A DNA stretch of 64,000 bases from Zizania palustris (Eukaryota; Streptophyta; Magnoliopsida; Poales; Poaceae). This document shows, one piece after another, positions 9,201 through 19,285 of this stretch (position 1 is the first letter of the stretch; each line of letters opens with the position of its first letter). The stretch is from positions 76,356,989 to 76,420,988 of the forward strand of contig JAAALK010000082.1 of assembly GCA_019279435.1 (NCBI GenBank), written 5' to 3'. A model generated the notes under the pieces. That model worked only from the letters and a program-made list of their open reading frames with translations, ran no database searches and was not told the DNA's origin. A program made the position numbers and the translations under genes.

Positions 9201-10349
9201 TCAAGATTAAAGCTCAGAGCCAGAAACTATCAGTTAATCAACGGTATATTATACAAGGCCGGAGTATGTTCCCCTCTACTCCGATGTATATCTCAAGCCG
9301 AAGGCCAAGAAATTCTTCGAGAAATTCACGAAGGCCTTTGTGGAAGCCATTTAGCCCCTAGAGCTCTAGCAGGAAAAACACTTCGCCAGGGGCTTTATTG
9401 GCCCACAATAACAGTCGATGCGGAGAGCTTGGTCCGCACTTGTCAAGGATGCCAGTGGATGGGTCGACGGAGTCATCGCCCACCAACAGCTCTTCAAGTC
9501 ATTGCTCCGGTATGGCCTATGGCCAGATGGGGTATGGATCTAATTGGTCCCTTTCCGTTAGCAAAGGGAAATCTGAAGTTCGCAGTGGTAGCTATTGAAT
9601 ATTTTTCTAAGTGGGTGGAAGCAGAACCCTTAACAGCTATCACTTCGAACAATGTGCAGAAATTCTTCTGGAAGAACATTATTTGTCGGTTCGGAGTGCC
9701 TAGATACCTCACAGTTGATAATGGAACACAGTTCGACGCAGAACCCTTCAGGAAGTTTTGCGAAGACCTAGGCATTCAGCTATGTTTTGCTGCAGTGAGG
9801 CATCCTCAGTCGAATGGAGCCGTAGAACGAGCCAATGGAAATATTTTATCAGGGCTAAATCGAAGAATAGTAGGATTAGCAAAGGGACTGTGGACCGAAG
9901 AGCTTCCGAAGATTCTGTGGTCCATTCGGTCTACGCAAACAAGGTCCACAGGTTTTACTCCGTTCAGACTACTATTCGGAGATGAAGCTATGACTCCAAC
10001 GGAGGTCAAAGGGGGATCATTTCGCAGCACCGAACCGGACATTGAAGAAGAAAGACAAGCTTCGTTAGACTTATCAGAAGAAACAAGACTTCGGGCTGTA
10101 GCTAATTTATCAAAGTATTATCAGCAGACGAAGGCTTGGTATGACCCGAAGGTTAAGCTCAATGAACTAAGACCGGGTCATCTTGTTCTACGAAGCATTA
10201 TAGCACCAGGGAAGTTAGGCAATAAATGGGAAGGTCCATACCTAATTGTCCGTTCAGGGTGCCCTGGTTCGTTTAAATTAGCTAATTTAGAAGGTGAAGA
10301 GTTAGCACATACTTGGCATGCGGAGCACCTAAAGCGATACTTCGCATAA
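6300..10349 (+). CDS. pol: Element B Pol polyprotein: protease, reverse transcriptase, two RNase H domains, integrase
   Basis: Open from the codon after the gag TGA to TAA at 10349, with no internal stop or frameshift. The first conventional start-like codon is a GTG at 6336, so it is probably the second half of a gag-pol polyprotein. Numbered from 6336: protease VLIDGGSSAD with Asp114; reverse transcriptase about 340-540 with WRMCIDFTSLNKACPRDPYP, MPFGLRNAGATFSRL and YMDD at 493-496; a first Ty3 RNase H about 600-730; a second plant-type RNase H about 775-900 with Asp781, Glu819, Asp843 and Asp893; integrase zinc site His998, His1004, Cys1036, Cys1039; catalytic Asp1068, Asp1128 and Glu1164 with DD35E spacing. 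The dual RNase H is characteristic of Tat elements. All catalytic residues I could check are present. Confidence 0.94.
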   Translation, partial: VPAATRPEPVQAVARLENFDAARHPPVANVMPPPKQEEGQDRGKRVVLPISRGGTLGSMSKRQRREYVREVGHIGTSSFAAAMPEWSHVPISFSTEDAAGIKFPHADPLVITADIVGTEVRRVLIDGGSSADIIFVQAFDQLCISRKHLLPAARPLQGFAGPPVDALGQIGLEVTFGEGLLARTEEVIFDVIDAPYAYNVIFGRGMLNQFGAVAHHNYLCMKMLTQAGVLTIFGDQAIARRAEYGHGPPLDPRQVNSVQNNEEIFSASSEASKKSFPRPSPEGEIATKVIVKDGKEYTFQFGKDLPPEVATSLEKVVEENLDVFAWSDEDITGVNRDIIEHSLLVNPKARPVRQGLRKMSTERAALAKDEVEKLLKAGIIREVAHTEWLANPVFVRKKSSGKWRMCIDFTSLNKACPRDPYPMPRIDQLVDSTAGSELLSFLDAYSGYHQIWLKREDEIKTSFVTPSGVFCYVRMPFGLRNAGATFSRLVAKALGHQLGRNVEAYMDDIVIKSSLKHQHSLDLAETFNSLRACGIRLNPEKCIFEAKARKLLGYLVSSRGIEASPTQITALQKMAPPENLKQVQKLTGRLAALSRFLSRSAERSLPIFKALKGSEDFAWTPECQRSFEDIKDYLSNLATLTVPTADETLLLYLAATGLAVSAVLVREVDFNGKLVQNPVYFVSEALSGAKTRYSELEKFVYALIMASRKLRHYFLAHNVIVPTSYPLGDMLRSKDSTGRIGKWAVELAPFGISFLARTAIKSLVLADFVAEWTPPANLTPEKSSDGVWTVYSDGAFQASGAGIGAVLISPSGQRAMYSARLNFKSTNNIAEYEGILLGLRKARALGATRIIIKTDSQIVAGHVDKSFQVRHPQLAKYLEEIRKIEAHFKGISIRSIPRTENVQADILAKAAAGAMDVPEEAFYKELNIPSVPQIASAEILCIPSAYWKDSIIELLQGGTNFPEEPQLSRLKLRARNYQLINGILYKAGVCSPLLRCISQAEGQEILREIHEGLCGSHLAPRALAGKTLRQGLYWPTITVDAESLVRTCQGCQWMGRRSHRPPTALQVIAPVWPMARWGMDLIGPFPLAKGNLKFAVVAIEYFSKWVEAEPLTAITSNNVQKFFWKNIICRFGVPRYLTVDNGTQFDAEPFRKFCEDLGIQLCFAAVRHPQSNGAVERANGNILSGLNRRIVGLAKGLWTEELPKILWSIRSTQTRSTGFTPFRLLFGDEAMTPTEVKGGSFRSTEPDIEEERQASLDLSEETRLRAVANLSKYYQQTKAWYDPKVKLNELRPGHLVLRSIIAPGKLGNKWEGPYLIVRSGCPGSFKLANLEGEELAHTWHAEHLKRYFA

Positions 10350-11273
10350 GGGCTCCTTGTAATTCGCTTGTAATCATCTCCTAAATTAATAAAGCATATG
10401 ACCCTGATAGTTGCCTTCCCCTCATAGACTTCCAGCTTCCGAGTGGACGCACTGGAACCGCGGGGTCGACCGAGAGGGAAGTGTCATTAAGCTGGGTTGT
10501 ATTTTCGGACTTCGAACCCATAAAGTTCGAAGCCTCCGACGTGGGGGCTGGCATAATCCGGAGCCCAGGCCATCGGCTTGTAGGCATCCGTAAAAGAGCC
10601 CCAAACCACACCCTACGGAGTCCAAGCCATTGGCTGGTAGACTTCCGTAAAAAGAGCCGAAGGTGGCCAAAATCTGCGGAGTCCAAGCCATTGGCTGGTA
10701 GACTTCCGTAAAAAGAGCCGAAGGTGGCCAAATCCTGCGAAGTCCAAGCCATTGGCTGGTAGACTTCTGCAAAAAGAGCCGAAGGTGGCCAAAATATACG
10801 GAGTCCAAGCCATTGGCTGGTAGACATCCGTAAAAACAGTCCAAAGAGACCATTGCAAACTCCGAACCATTGGTTCGTCAGAGATCGCAAAAATAAGCCG
10901 AAGGTGGCTAAAGCAAAACAGCATTTGAACTATGAGCTTCGAATGTCTGTTAACATAGTCCAAAGTGACAAATTTTTTAAGACACTAAAGTGTCCTGAAA
11001 GTTATCTCAACTGATTTCTTTCATAAAACAAAGGTACTAAATTACCATTCTTCTGACTACAAATAGTCGAAGACATTTCATAAGATTTTAAAAGATCTTT
11101 AAATGACAGAGGGGCTCCGAACCCCCAAAAAATTGTACTCCGAAGTTTTTTCTTTGCGCATAACCATCTTTGAATACATTTCGAAGTTGCTTATACCCAA
11201 AGAGGGGCTAGTAAATATGGAGACAATTTTAAATCGGCATTCATTATTGAAATAAATGTGTTTACAGATTACA
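10350..11273. repeat. Element B pol-antisense interval with 61-bp tandem repeat
   Basis: 924 bp of non-coding sequence between the pol stop and the convergent antisense gene stop. Four 61-bp units start at 10616, 10677, 10738 and 10799, each near CGGAGTCCAAGCCATTGGCT, with degenerate flanking copies from about 10555 to 10906. F has three such units at 39934-40116. Hypervariable 3' tandem repeats are known from several Tat elements. Confidence 0.85.
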
Positions 11274-14200
11274 CTATGAAAAATTGGTATCTATACCAAG
11301 AAGGAATCGGAGACCTCTTCGGTCCCGAGAGCTAGGGGTGGAACGACTAGTTCCAACATCGGAAGTTCTAAGAACTTTACGTTTAACTCTCTTCCTCCCC
11401 CTCGAAGCTCTAAAATCCTTCTGCTCTTGTTGAAGCTCGGCCCAAGTTCGAAGCCGTTCGGGGCTTCTTTCCCAGCTTCTAAGATCTTCAGATCTTTTAT
11501 TTCGAGCTTCACCTTCGTCTTCAGACCAAATAGTGTCTTCAGAAGACGAGGTGTTTGCGTCAACCTCTTTCTCTTCCTCTTTAATATAAGACAACACATC
11601 TTTGATTACTTCGGGCGCAATTACGCCGGAGTCATCTTGAGGAATTAGAAATCGAGGACGCTTGTAAGTCTTTAGAAGTTCGAAGGTATTCCATAATGAA
11701 CGAAGTTCGTCGTTAAGTTCTAACACTTCGATATCTTCCATAAGAGGCAAAGCCTAAAAATATAACAAACAAGATTTTCATTGATAAAATGTTTACAAGC
11801 ATAAAGCTTTACATAATCAAAAATCCTAAATGATTCCTAAACCTGCGGGTTCGGAGGAGGCTGACTGCTCGAAGCTTGGTTCCGAACATGCTTCTGGCAT
11901 TGGCCTTCATCGATCCAAGCCTTGATCGTGGAACGACCTTCGGCTCTCCATGAGGTTTGAAAGGCTCGCCAGGCGGCAGTCACACCTTCGGAAGGATTCA
12001 AAAGCCGCTCGTCATCGAAGGTAATGGAGCCCTCTGCGCTCGGAGCGATTGTTCGGCCCAAATCCTCGTAGTAACGAAGTAGTCCGAGGGCAGACACTTG
12101 TCCGGAGAGTTCTCCATAACGAATGCCTGCCGTCTTCATTTGCTTCGCTGCTCCTTGGATCCTTTTTAACCGGCGCAGCAGAGTCACGGTTTCATCCGAA
12201 TGAAGTGATCCAGTAGTACCGAAGTACTCTAGAACACCTAGCATCTGTTCGATGACCTCCGTAGCTACCTTCTCCGACTTAAGCTTTTCTTCAATCAGTG
12301 CATCCTTGCTCGAAGTCGTTTCTGCCAAAACTCCAGAAATCCTAGCATTCTCCGTAGTTAAAATATTCTTCTGGTTTAGGAGTTGGCTAGCTTCCTCTTG
12401 GAGTCTTACAAGTTCGGACCCAGCACTAGCATGCTCCAACCGCACCTTTTCAATTTCAGCCCGAAGCACGATTCTTTCTGCTTCGAGCTCCTTATTAGCA
12501 GCCTCCAAGCCCTGTCTGGCCCTACGTTCCGTTGAAATCACATTATCCATTTGAAGTACTCTAGCTTCGGAGAAAGATAAGTTGCGTTTAAGAGCTTCAT
12601 TTTCTTCCCGAAGCTGAGCAATTTCATTCTCGCTTGATAAAGTTGCAGCGCGGGCCAAGACTGCTTGCTGAGAAAAGAAAAAACTAAAGTAAGAAATTAT
12701 TCATGTATAATTTGCTACTGGATCGAAGATGTACTCCGAACCCAATATAATTCGCTAAAGATATTGGCTCGAAGGTGCTCCGTACCTGGTAGGCCGCTCG
12801 TTCCAGGGCAACGTTAAGCTCCGAACTCTTCGCCCTGCTTAATTTTGCTACCAGCTCTGTCTCCCCGACTTCGCGACTCACTCGACCCAAAGGTTTGAGC
12901 AGAGTCCGAAGCCCGGTTCTTTGCTCCAAAAAAGGAGTTAAAAGAGGGAGCATTGTCGAAGCCTCTTGGTCATCCCTGCTTGGCGAAGCTCCAGAGCGTT
13001 CTCCTGAGGTCCTTGGAACTTCGGTAGATGGCCCCCCCTCAGTTGATTCACTTTCATCTGTTGATTCATACGAAGTTGATCCTTGAGCAGGGAGAGGCTC
13101 TATTTGTCTTTTACCCCTTCCAGGCCCCTGTTGAGCGACCTCCGGGTGCGGCTCCGAAGTTGTCGAAGGCCCTTGAATTGGATCTTCGCGTTGTACTTCT
13201 ACAGAAGGAGGCTCTACAAAAGCAAAGGTATTATACATTGTATAATTTTGCAGAAAATAATAAGAGAATTGTGCGAAGTTTACCTTCAACATTCTGGGGG
13301 AGATCGAGCACCGGACTGCTCGGAGGATCGAAGGTGAGGTCTTCGTCTGAATCCACAGTTAAAATTTCAGCTGTCGGAGTATCTCCGTGAGCAGTCCTCC
13401 CTTCATCCGCAACTGAAGTTGTAATAACTTCAACTTCATCTTCGCCCACAGGGGCTTCGATCTGCTCTTCTTCTTGAGCATCCAGAGCTATCACTTCTTC
13501 AATATTAGCTTGAGGCTCCGGCATACCTGCAGTATCTTCAATGTGAATATCTTTTTGAGCTGCATCTTCATCAATCAATCTCACTAATAGTATACCTTCA
13601 TCTTCTTTAGAACCGGAGATGGAGGTTCTTGAGCTCGAAGGCGCAGGATCCGAAGGTGCGAGATTTTTTGGCTTCCGAGTCACCTTCTTCACCGGAGTCT
13701 TTGCGGAGCTCGAAGCTCCGGCTTCAGCTATCCTCTTCTTGGGTCCTTTCTCCGAAGGTACCCAGTCCATCAGAGGGGGCGGAGTCATCTCCAACATTCC
13801 CCATACTCTGTTAAACCTTTCCCAACTCCCGACCAGTTTAATTCGCCATTCTTTTTCAGTCGGAGTTGGGGCACCCAAAATCTTCTCCGAAGCCCTTATA
13901 ATTTGCTCTGAAGTAATAGGGGCTGAAGAAGCTAAAAAATAAATAATTCAAATTAGTCTTTCTTCGAAGTAAATATGTATAATACATGTTGGTTTCGAAG
14001 TTACCTGCAGGGCTCGAAGTCAAGTTAATCTTGCGGAGACCGCCTTCCGAATCATCCTCGAAGATGACAGGCCAGTTGGCCATCAGCGGAGAAATTTGCA
14101 GGCCAAGGAATTCTTCGGCTAAGTCTCGCATGCTTAACCTTCGGCTAATCTTTTGAAGCAAGTTAAGACGAGCTTCGAGCTGACCTTCATTGGGCTGCAC

Positions 14201-14971
14201 TAAGGCTTCCTTCCGAAATTGAATTTCTTTGAGGGGCCCGGCCAGAGGACTGCTTGCCCCAACTTCGGCATAGAACCATCTTAGAACCCAATCAGTATAC
14301 CATCTGGCATTGATGGCCTTGGCAGGAAATTGGAGGGCATATTCATCCCGAAGCCTAAAGTTGATACTGCCAAAGGATACAACTACTTTTTCACCTCCGG
14401 GGCCTACGAAGGTCTTTGGTTGGCATGTAGCCCTATGCAATGCGGCGAAGATTTCTGCCCTTCCTTCGCACCCTTCGGCTCTCAAGGCCCATTCGAAGAT
14501 AGCCAATCTAGCTACCGCATTCGGAGATAATTGAGGGAGGGTTACATGGAACAGATCCAGTACCTCTGCCAGGAAGTCCACTGCAGGGAGGCCCAAGCCA
14601 GCTTCGAAGAAGGCTTCGAATACCACTACTTCTCCGGGTCTTGGCGTTGGAATCATCTCTTTGCCTGGCTTCCGAATCATAACTCCATTACTGATTTTTC
14701 CTCCCGCTGCGATTGCTAGTGACTCTCTTTTGCAGGTAGAAGACCCTAACTGGAAAGACTGATCCAAATACTTTATCGATGGTGGGCTCAGACCTTGGTC
14801 ATCGGCGATTTGGGGATTTCTCCCTCCTGCCGCCATTGATGTCACCACCGGTACCGAAGGTACCGCCGCCAATGCTGCCGCCGCCGCTGCTGTTGCAGCC
14901 GCCGCTGCTGTTGCAGCCGCCTGCTGCCGAGCCAAAGCCGACGGAGGTGCAGATCCCTTAGTCTTCACCAT
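11274..14971 (-). CDS. Element B antisense gene: five-exon gene for a 1115-residue protein of unknown function
   Basis: Minus-strand gene between pol and the 3' LTR. Exons inferred from reading frames and GT-AG sites: 14971-14005, 13931-13284, 13213-12786, 12667-11843, 11753-11274. Introns are 73, 70, 118 and 89 bp. Phases agree at every junction and the total is 3348 nt, exactly 1116 codons with stop. Exon 1 starts MVKTKGSAPP, has an Ala-rich tract (about 13-45) and then a conserved block with FEAFFEAGLGLPAVDFLAEV and LSPNAVARLAIFEWALRAEG. The latter weakly recalls the 'putative gypsy-type transposon' family, but I did not test this. Exon 2 opens with APTPTEKEWRIKLVGSWERF and becomes acidic and low-complexity. 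Exon 4 is a long coiled coil. Exon 5 ends GIDTNFS. Antisense ORFs are known in Tat elements, but their function is not. No enzyme motif was recognised. Confidence 0.85.
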
Positions 14972-15088
14972 CGCGATCGCCGGATTGCTTTGAAGAAATG
15001 GAGGCTAGGGCTCAAGAACTCAAAGGGCTAAAAAGTTTTTGATTGCGAGAATGCGGTGAAAAGGTAACCGGGTAACTTCTAGGCCTTC

Positions 15089-15096
15089 TATTTATA
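15089..15096 (-). promoter_or_regulatory. TATA box of the element B antisense gene
   Basis: Minus-strand TATAAATA about 118 bp upstream of the antisense ATG at 14971. The same octamer occurs at matching positions in F (44201-44208, about 114 bp upstream) and E (27116-27123, about 142 bp upstream), so the antisense gene probably has its own promoter inside the element. Confidence 0.7.
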
Positions 15097-15410
15097 GCCT
15101 AGATTTCACTTTTTTACCTTTAATCCATGTCGTTTCGCATTCCTGCCGTTACTTTTCCCCGAGATTAACGCTTACTACAGTTTCCATTGGAAACAGAAAC
15201 TTAACGGCTATTTTCTCTAAGTCTAAAAGACTTTCGAACTTCTTGAGTCGGTTCTAAGATAGTTCGAAAAACAATTACCTTAAGACCGATTCAGAGTTCA
15301 TATCTTCATGCATTTCGAAGATAAAATAAAAACCAATAACCCCTATGTTTGGTTATCTTTTCCTTCCATATACTGCTCTCCTAACGTTACAGGTCAAACG
15401 GAGAAGCGTA

Positions 15411-15423
15411 TTCGAGGGGCTAC
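15411..15423 (+). other. Element B polypurine tract
   Basis: CGAGGGGCTAC-type purine-rich run directly before the 3' LTR start, where plus-strand DNA synthesis would be primed. F and E have the same sequence at the equivalent point. Confidence 0.7.
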
Positions 15424-15918
15424 TGTTGGGGAAAAATATCTCATCTTCGGGGTTATTGCCGAAGCAACATAAAGGCAGACAGCAGATTCGAAGGTTCCCA
15501 GAAGATCATCTTCGAAGATACCCGAAGCCCAGTTCGAAGTACGAAGATAGGCATCGGTTCGAAGTATATCTTCGAACTAAGGCTTTTCAAGATCTTTTCC
15601 GCCAGCTAAGATGGAAGACTTATCTTCTTTCTCATTAGATTAGTCTTTTACCATTTTAGCCCTATTAAGGGAGCCGAATAGTTTCCACTATATTGGTTGT
15701 AATAGAGGGGTAAATAGGTCTTTTCCTTAATGTTTGGGCCTATAAATACCCCCCAATTCACCCTGTAATAGGGACCGAATACAAGTTATTCAATACACAC
15801 ATTCGAACTTTTCTAAGTTATTATCCTTTCGGAGGCTTAGAACAGTTCTCTTCGCAAACACTTCATTTGTTAGTTTCTCTTCTACAGAAACCTGTTAGCG
15901 TAATCTTTTACGCCAACA
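15424..15918 (+). repeat. Element B 3' LTR
   Basis: 495 bp, same ends and length as the 5' LTR and 8 substitutions from it by eye (7 transitions, several at CpG). With the rate often used for grass LTRs (1.3e-8 per site per year) this would be roughly 0.6 million years, but the rate for this species is unknown. The target duplication ACTGC follows at 15919-15923. Confidence 0.95.
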
Positions 15919-15923
15919 ACTGC

Positions 15924-16584
15924 CTACCATTGCACTTTGGAATGAACTAGGATAACTTAGTGTCTGCCAAAATCAATGCCTTAAGCTTCTTATGGTCTTT
16001 CTTGACCTAGGTTTGGCTTGGTTGGAAAGCATAAGGTAGATGAGCAAATAACCCCTAGCAATATAAAGAAGTGCAAAGTCTGCATCACTTGCTAATCAAG
16101 TTTGCTAAATGTAATTCTTGTTTTCACGTGTCTAGATGACTAGTCTAAGCGGTGATGTTTTTATTTTCAATAATTTGAAAATCTCATGCATCAAACATTG
16201 AACTTGGAATATATTACCTTGAGCTGAGCATCTGATCCTGACACTATGATTTGGCATATTTTTGCACCATATGTTTTCACACTTTTCATCATCTCGAAGC
16301 CTTGCATCGGTTCTTGCTCCTTGATTCTTGCATTGCTAAAATGCCTGGTTTGCTTACCTAAGGGGGAGAACAACTGATGAAACTCAAAGGGGGAGAAAAA
16401 CTTTTGCTGCCAAAAGAAGGAATCATTGCCAAATGGCCTTTCATGACTCAAGTTGATAGAAATGAATTTATCAAGTGACATGTTTTAGCTCTTTTATGAG
16501 TTTTTATGGTCACTTGTGTGCTAAAAATTTTCAATTTTTCCTGAACTTGAATTTTGTTGTCAATGCACTCATCAAGGGGGAGAT
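15924..16584 (+). mobile_element. Element J, part 2: 3' spacer with repeated polypurine tracts
   Basis: J resumes after element B. No coding signal is seen. Purine runs of the AAGGGGGAG type occur at about 16361, 16389 and 16574, the last directly before the 3' LTR. Multiplied polypurine tracts before the 3' LTR are a known trait of Sireviruses, which supports that assignment for J. Confidence 0.7.
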
Positions 16585-18529
16585 TGAGAAACCAAGTTGA
16601 AATGTGCCTTGGTTTCAAGTATGTGATGAGTGATTGACAAGTTCTCTTCTGGGTGAAGGGGTCCCTCCAAAGGGGTTTAGAGGTGTTTACCGAAGGGTTC
16701 GGTGATTGCTGACTGCAACTGTGCAGTAGAGTGTGTCTATCGGAGGGGTTCGACAGAGCACGTTGACATGTGTACTGAAGGGTTTGGTACTTTTGGAGGT
16801 ACACCGGAGTGTGTACCAAAGGTTGTTTACCGGAGAGGTCTCTAGGGTACTAGAAACACTTGTCTGTTTGTCTGTGGTGCGCAGGTGGCTTCGGAGGCGA
16901 CAGACGGTTCACAGCAAGTGGACTTGGGTCAAGTGGGAGGCTTGATGCCAAGCGAGCGGGGAGCTCGGCCTCAAAGGCTGCATGGGGTCGAGGTCGGTTC
17001 TCTGGTCAAGGTGCGCTAGGCAAAGGTAGAAAGTGCGGAGGGTGACTCCGGCTGAAGGTACCCCAAGGCAAAGTCCTCAGAGGCGAGGCACTTTGAAGGA
17101 TGCTCTGGACATAGTAACTATAGAGTATGGTGGACGCAGTCCTCACCATTGAAGAAATATGTTCGAAGTGTGCTACGGATGGAGGCACTTGAAGGGACAC
17201 CTGACGAAAGTCTCGGAAGTCAAGGTGCATCGAAGGCATGGTTCGGATAAGGGTCTTCGTAGAGTGTGCTCGGGGCTGAGACACTATGAAGGGGTGCTTA
17301 TGGATATGCTTCATGCGGAGGCCTTGGACTGAGGGACTTTGAAAGGTGGCGAAGGTACTCCAAACGTGGGGCTTCGGAGTGTGGCTGACTTGAGGTACTT
17401 CAGCCATACATGGCTTCGGTACATGGACTGACAGAGTTCAAGCTGGGAGTAGCTGCGAAGCCGTGGTGGTCCATTCTGGAGGTGATGGTGCGAAGGCTCA
17501 AGAGCTTTGACGACTTCGACTCAAAACCGTCACTATATCGAAGGCTGACTTCGCTGAAGCGAAGGTCATCCGGCTCACAGCTTCTCGCCGAAGCTATTGC
17601 ACACATCGCGTGCGAAGGGGGCTTCAAAAGACTCCAAATCTATAAAGGCTGATAGTGTCGGCTCTGCAAAAGCTGATGTTGTCTCCTCTACGAAACTAAC
17701 AAAAGAAGCCTATAGAAAAAGTAGACTACCATCCGTACCCCTGTCTTGCTGAGACAAAAACAGTGTAAACCCTAGGGGTAGAGTAGTCTATTCACAGGGT
17801 TGAATAGTGCCTATAAATAGTGAAGGCTGGCTAGGTCTAGGAAACACTTTGGGCAGCCATTTCTAGAACTCTAGAGCTAGCCATCATTTCCATGTACTCA
17901 GTCCTGTGAGTCTTTTGTGTTCTCTGTTCATGCAATGGAAGTTTCATTCTGTTCTTCTGCTGCTTGAACTTGTATCCCTATTTTGCACTGCATGTATTGA
18001 TTTCTCTAAGCTGCACTTCGTTCTGTTCAACCCTGAGTTTTTGCACTGTTTCTTTTCTATAGAAGGGTTTTAGTGTTCAATGTGTGCGGAGTGTGTGTTG
18101 TTTAGTGTGAGTTCGCTCTGTGTAAACTGAGGCAACCCCTCTCTGTTACAATCGAAGTGCTGAGTAGAGGGTGCTCGAAGCCTGTGTTCTTCCCTCAGCA
18201 AAATTGGTCGAAGTCCTCAAAGGGAAACCTTCTTCTGCGAAGTGTGTAGTGCGAAGCCTGCTCGAAGGCACCTAGTGTGCGGATCCTGCACTATCCTAGC
18301 AGAGTTGTGTTTTAGGATTGTGGGTGCGAGTGAAGTCTTCTGGACTTCGAACTTTTTCTCTTTGCGAAGCCTGGTTTTAGAGCTGTAGAATACCTCCGAA
18401 CCAGACCTCCGAACGGTATGTTCGAAGCCTATTCCGCAGGAGACTGTATTGAAAACAGAATGCTATTTTTATTTTGAAATTTTAAAAGCTCCCATTCACC
18501 CCACTCTAGTCGCACTTTTCGGTCCAACA
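16585..18529 (+). repeat. Element J 3' LTR (Sirevirus-like)
   Basis: About 1945 bp, from TGAGAAACCAAG directly after a polypurine tract to CGGTCCAACA. It shares three marks with LTRs L, H and G: a 5'-terminal hairpin (GAAACCAAG / CTTGGTTTC), the box GTGATGAGTGATTGACAAG just inside it, and the CCCATTCACCCC...CTCTAGTCGC box near the 3' end. The 5' LTR is outside the window, so the ends rest on these comparisons. Confidence 0.75.
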
Positions 18530-19285
18530 CTATGAATTCTATCACCTGTCGATCTTCTCCCACCAACTAGGCTTCGGTCAGCCCCGCCCCATCTTTTCTT
18601 TATTGGCCGGATTCAGGCTCGTGGGTGAGTCACAAGCCCCTAGGAATGGCATCGTCTTTCACGGATGACCGATGGGATCCGCACTAGGGACCTTGCATCT
18701 TGGATGACATGCCGGGTGACCTCTGTAGCCTTTCGCCAATGGTGGAGCAAAGTAAAGCAGCACATCTTCAACCTCTTTTTGATGATCTATCGGGTGGGGC
18801 TCCATCAAGATGTCATTGACGCAGACCCCGAGGTAGTGCATTTTGACTTCCCTCTTCTGCTTATTCCATGTTTCTATTTTCTGACTAAACTCATTTTCCA
18901 CAGGACGGCGATCGTGATGATCCCTAGTGAGCTTCAGCGGCCGACCGATACAGTATGGCCCAGTATCAGAAATCCCAAACTTGGGCGCTGGTGCCCCCAC
19001 TCCAATGGCGTGGGTAAACGGAAGGTGGTTCTAGACCGCCATCCGTGCTGAGGAGCTCTGATCAGCCGTTGGCATGAAGGATCGTCTTGGAGATGGAGTT
19101 GACATGAGCTTGCTAGTTAGTTGTCTGTTATGTTCTCGCTCTATAATCTAAAAAACCAATTGTATATACATATTAAGTTTCATATGGTGTGGTCTTGGAT
19201 TGTGTTTCCTTTCTGGCAGACGATGCTCTAACATCGACCATCTTAAGATGATACAAATAGTATCGGCTATTTTGTGCGAATGCGT
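18530..19285. other. Unassigned sequence between the J LTR and element D
   Basis: About 750 bp that I could not assign. It has open frames on both strands (128 codons plus at 18665, 113 codons minus at 18659) with no motif I recognise. It may be the 3' untranslated region of D or an older fragment. No D 3' LTR is visible before J begins. Confidence 0.4.

Larger units (their letters stand above)
4402..15918 (+). mobile_element. Element B: complete Ty3/gypsy Tat LTR retrotransposon with antisense gene
   Basis: 11,517 bp with two 495-bp LTRs, a primer site, gag, pol, a 3' tandem repeat array, an antisense gene and a polypurine tract. It is flanked by the target duplication ACTGC at 4397-4401 and 15919-15923. 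By eye the LTRs differ at 8 of 495 positions, 7 of them transitions, so the insertion is recent. Pol has a second, plant-type RNase H between the first RNase H and the integrase, and no chromodomain after the integrase. Both features mark the Tat lineage. It is inserted in the 3' spacer of element J. Confidence 0.96.

Noticed and set aside
18659..19051. Possible host gene fragment with overlapping open frames of 113 and 128 codons
   Set aside because: No recognisable domain on either strand, no splice context, and it lies between two retrotransposons. Left as unassigned.
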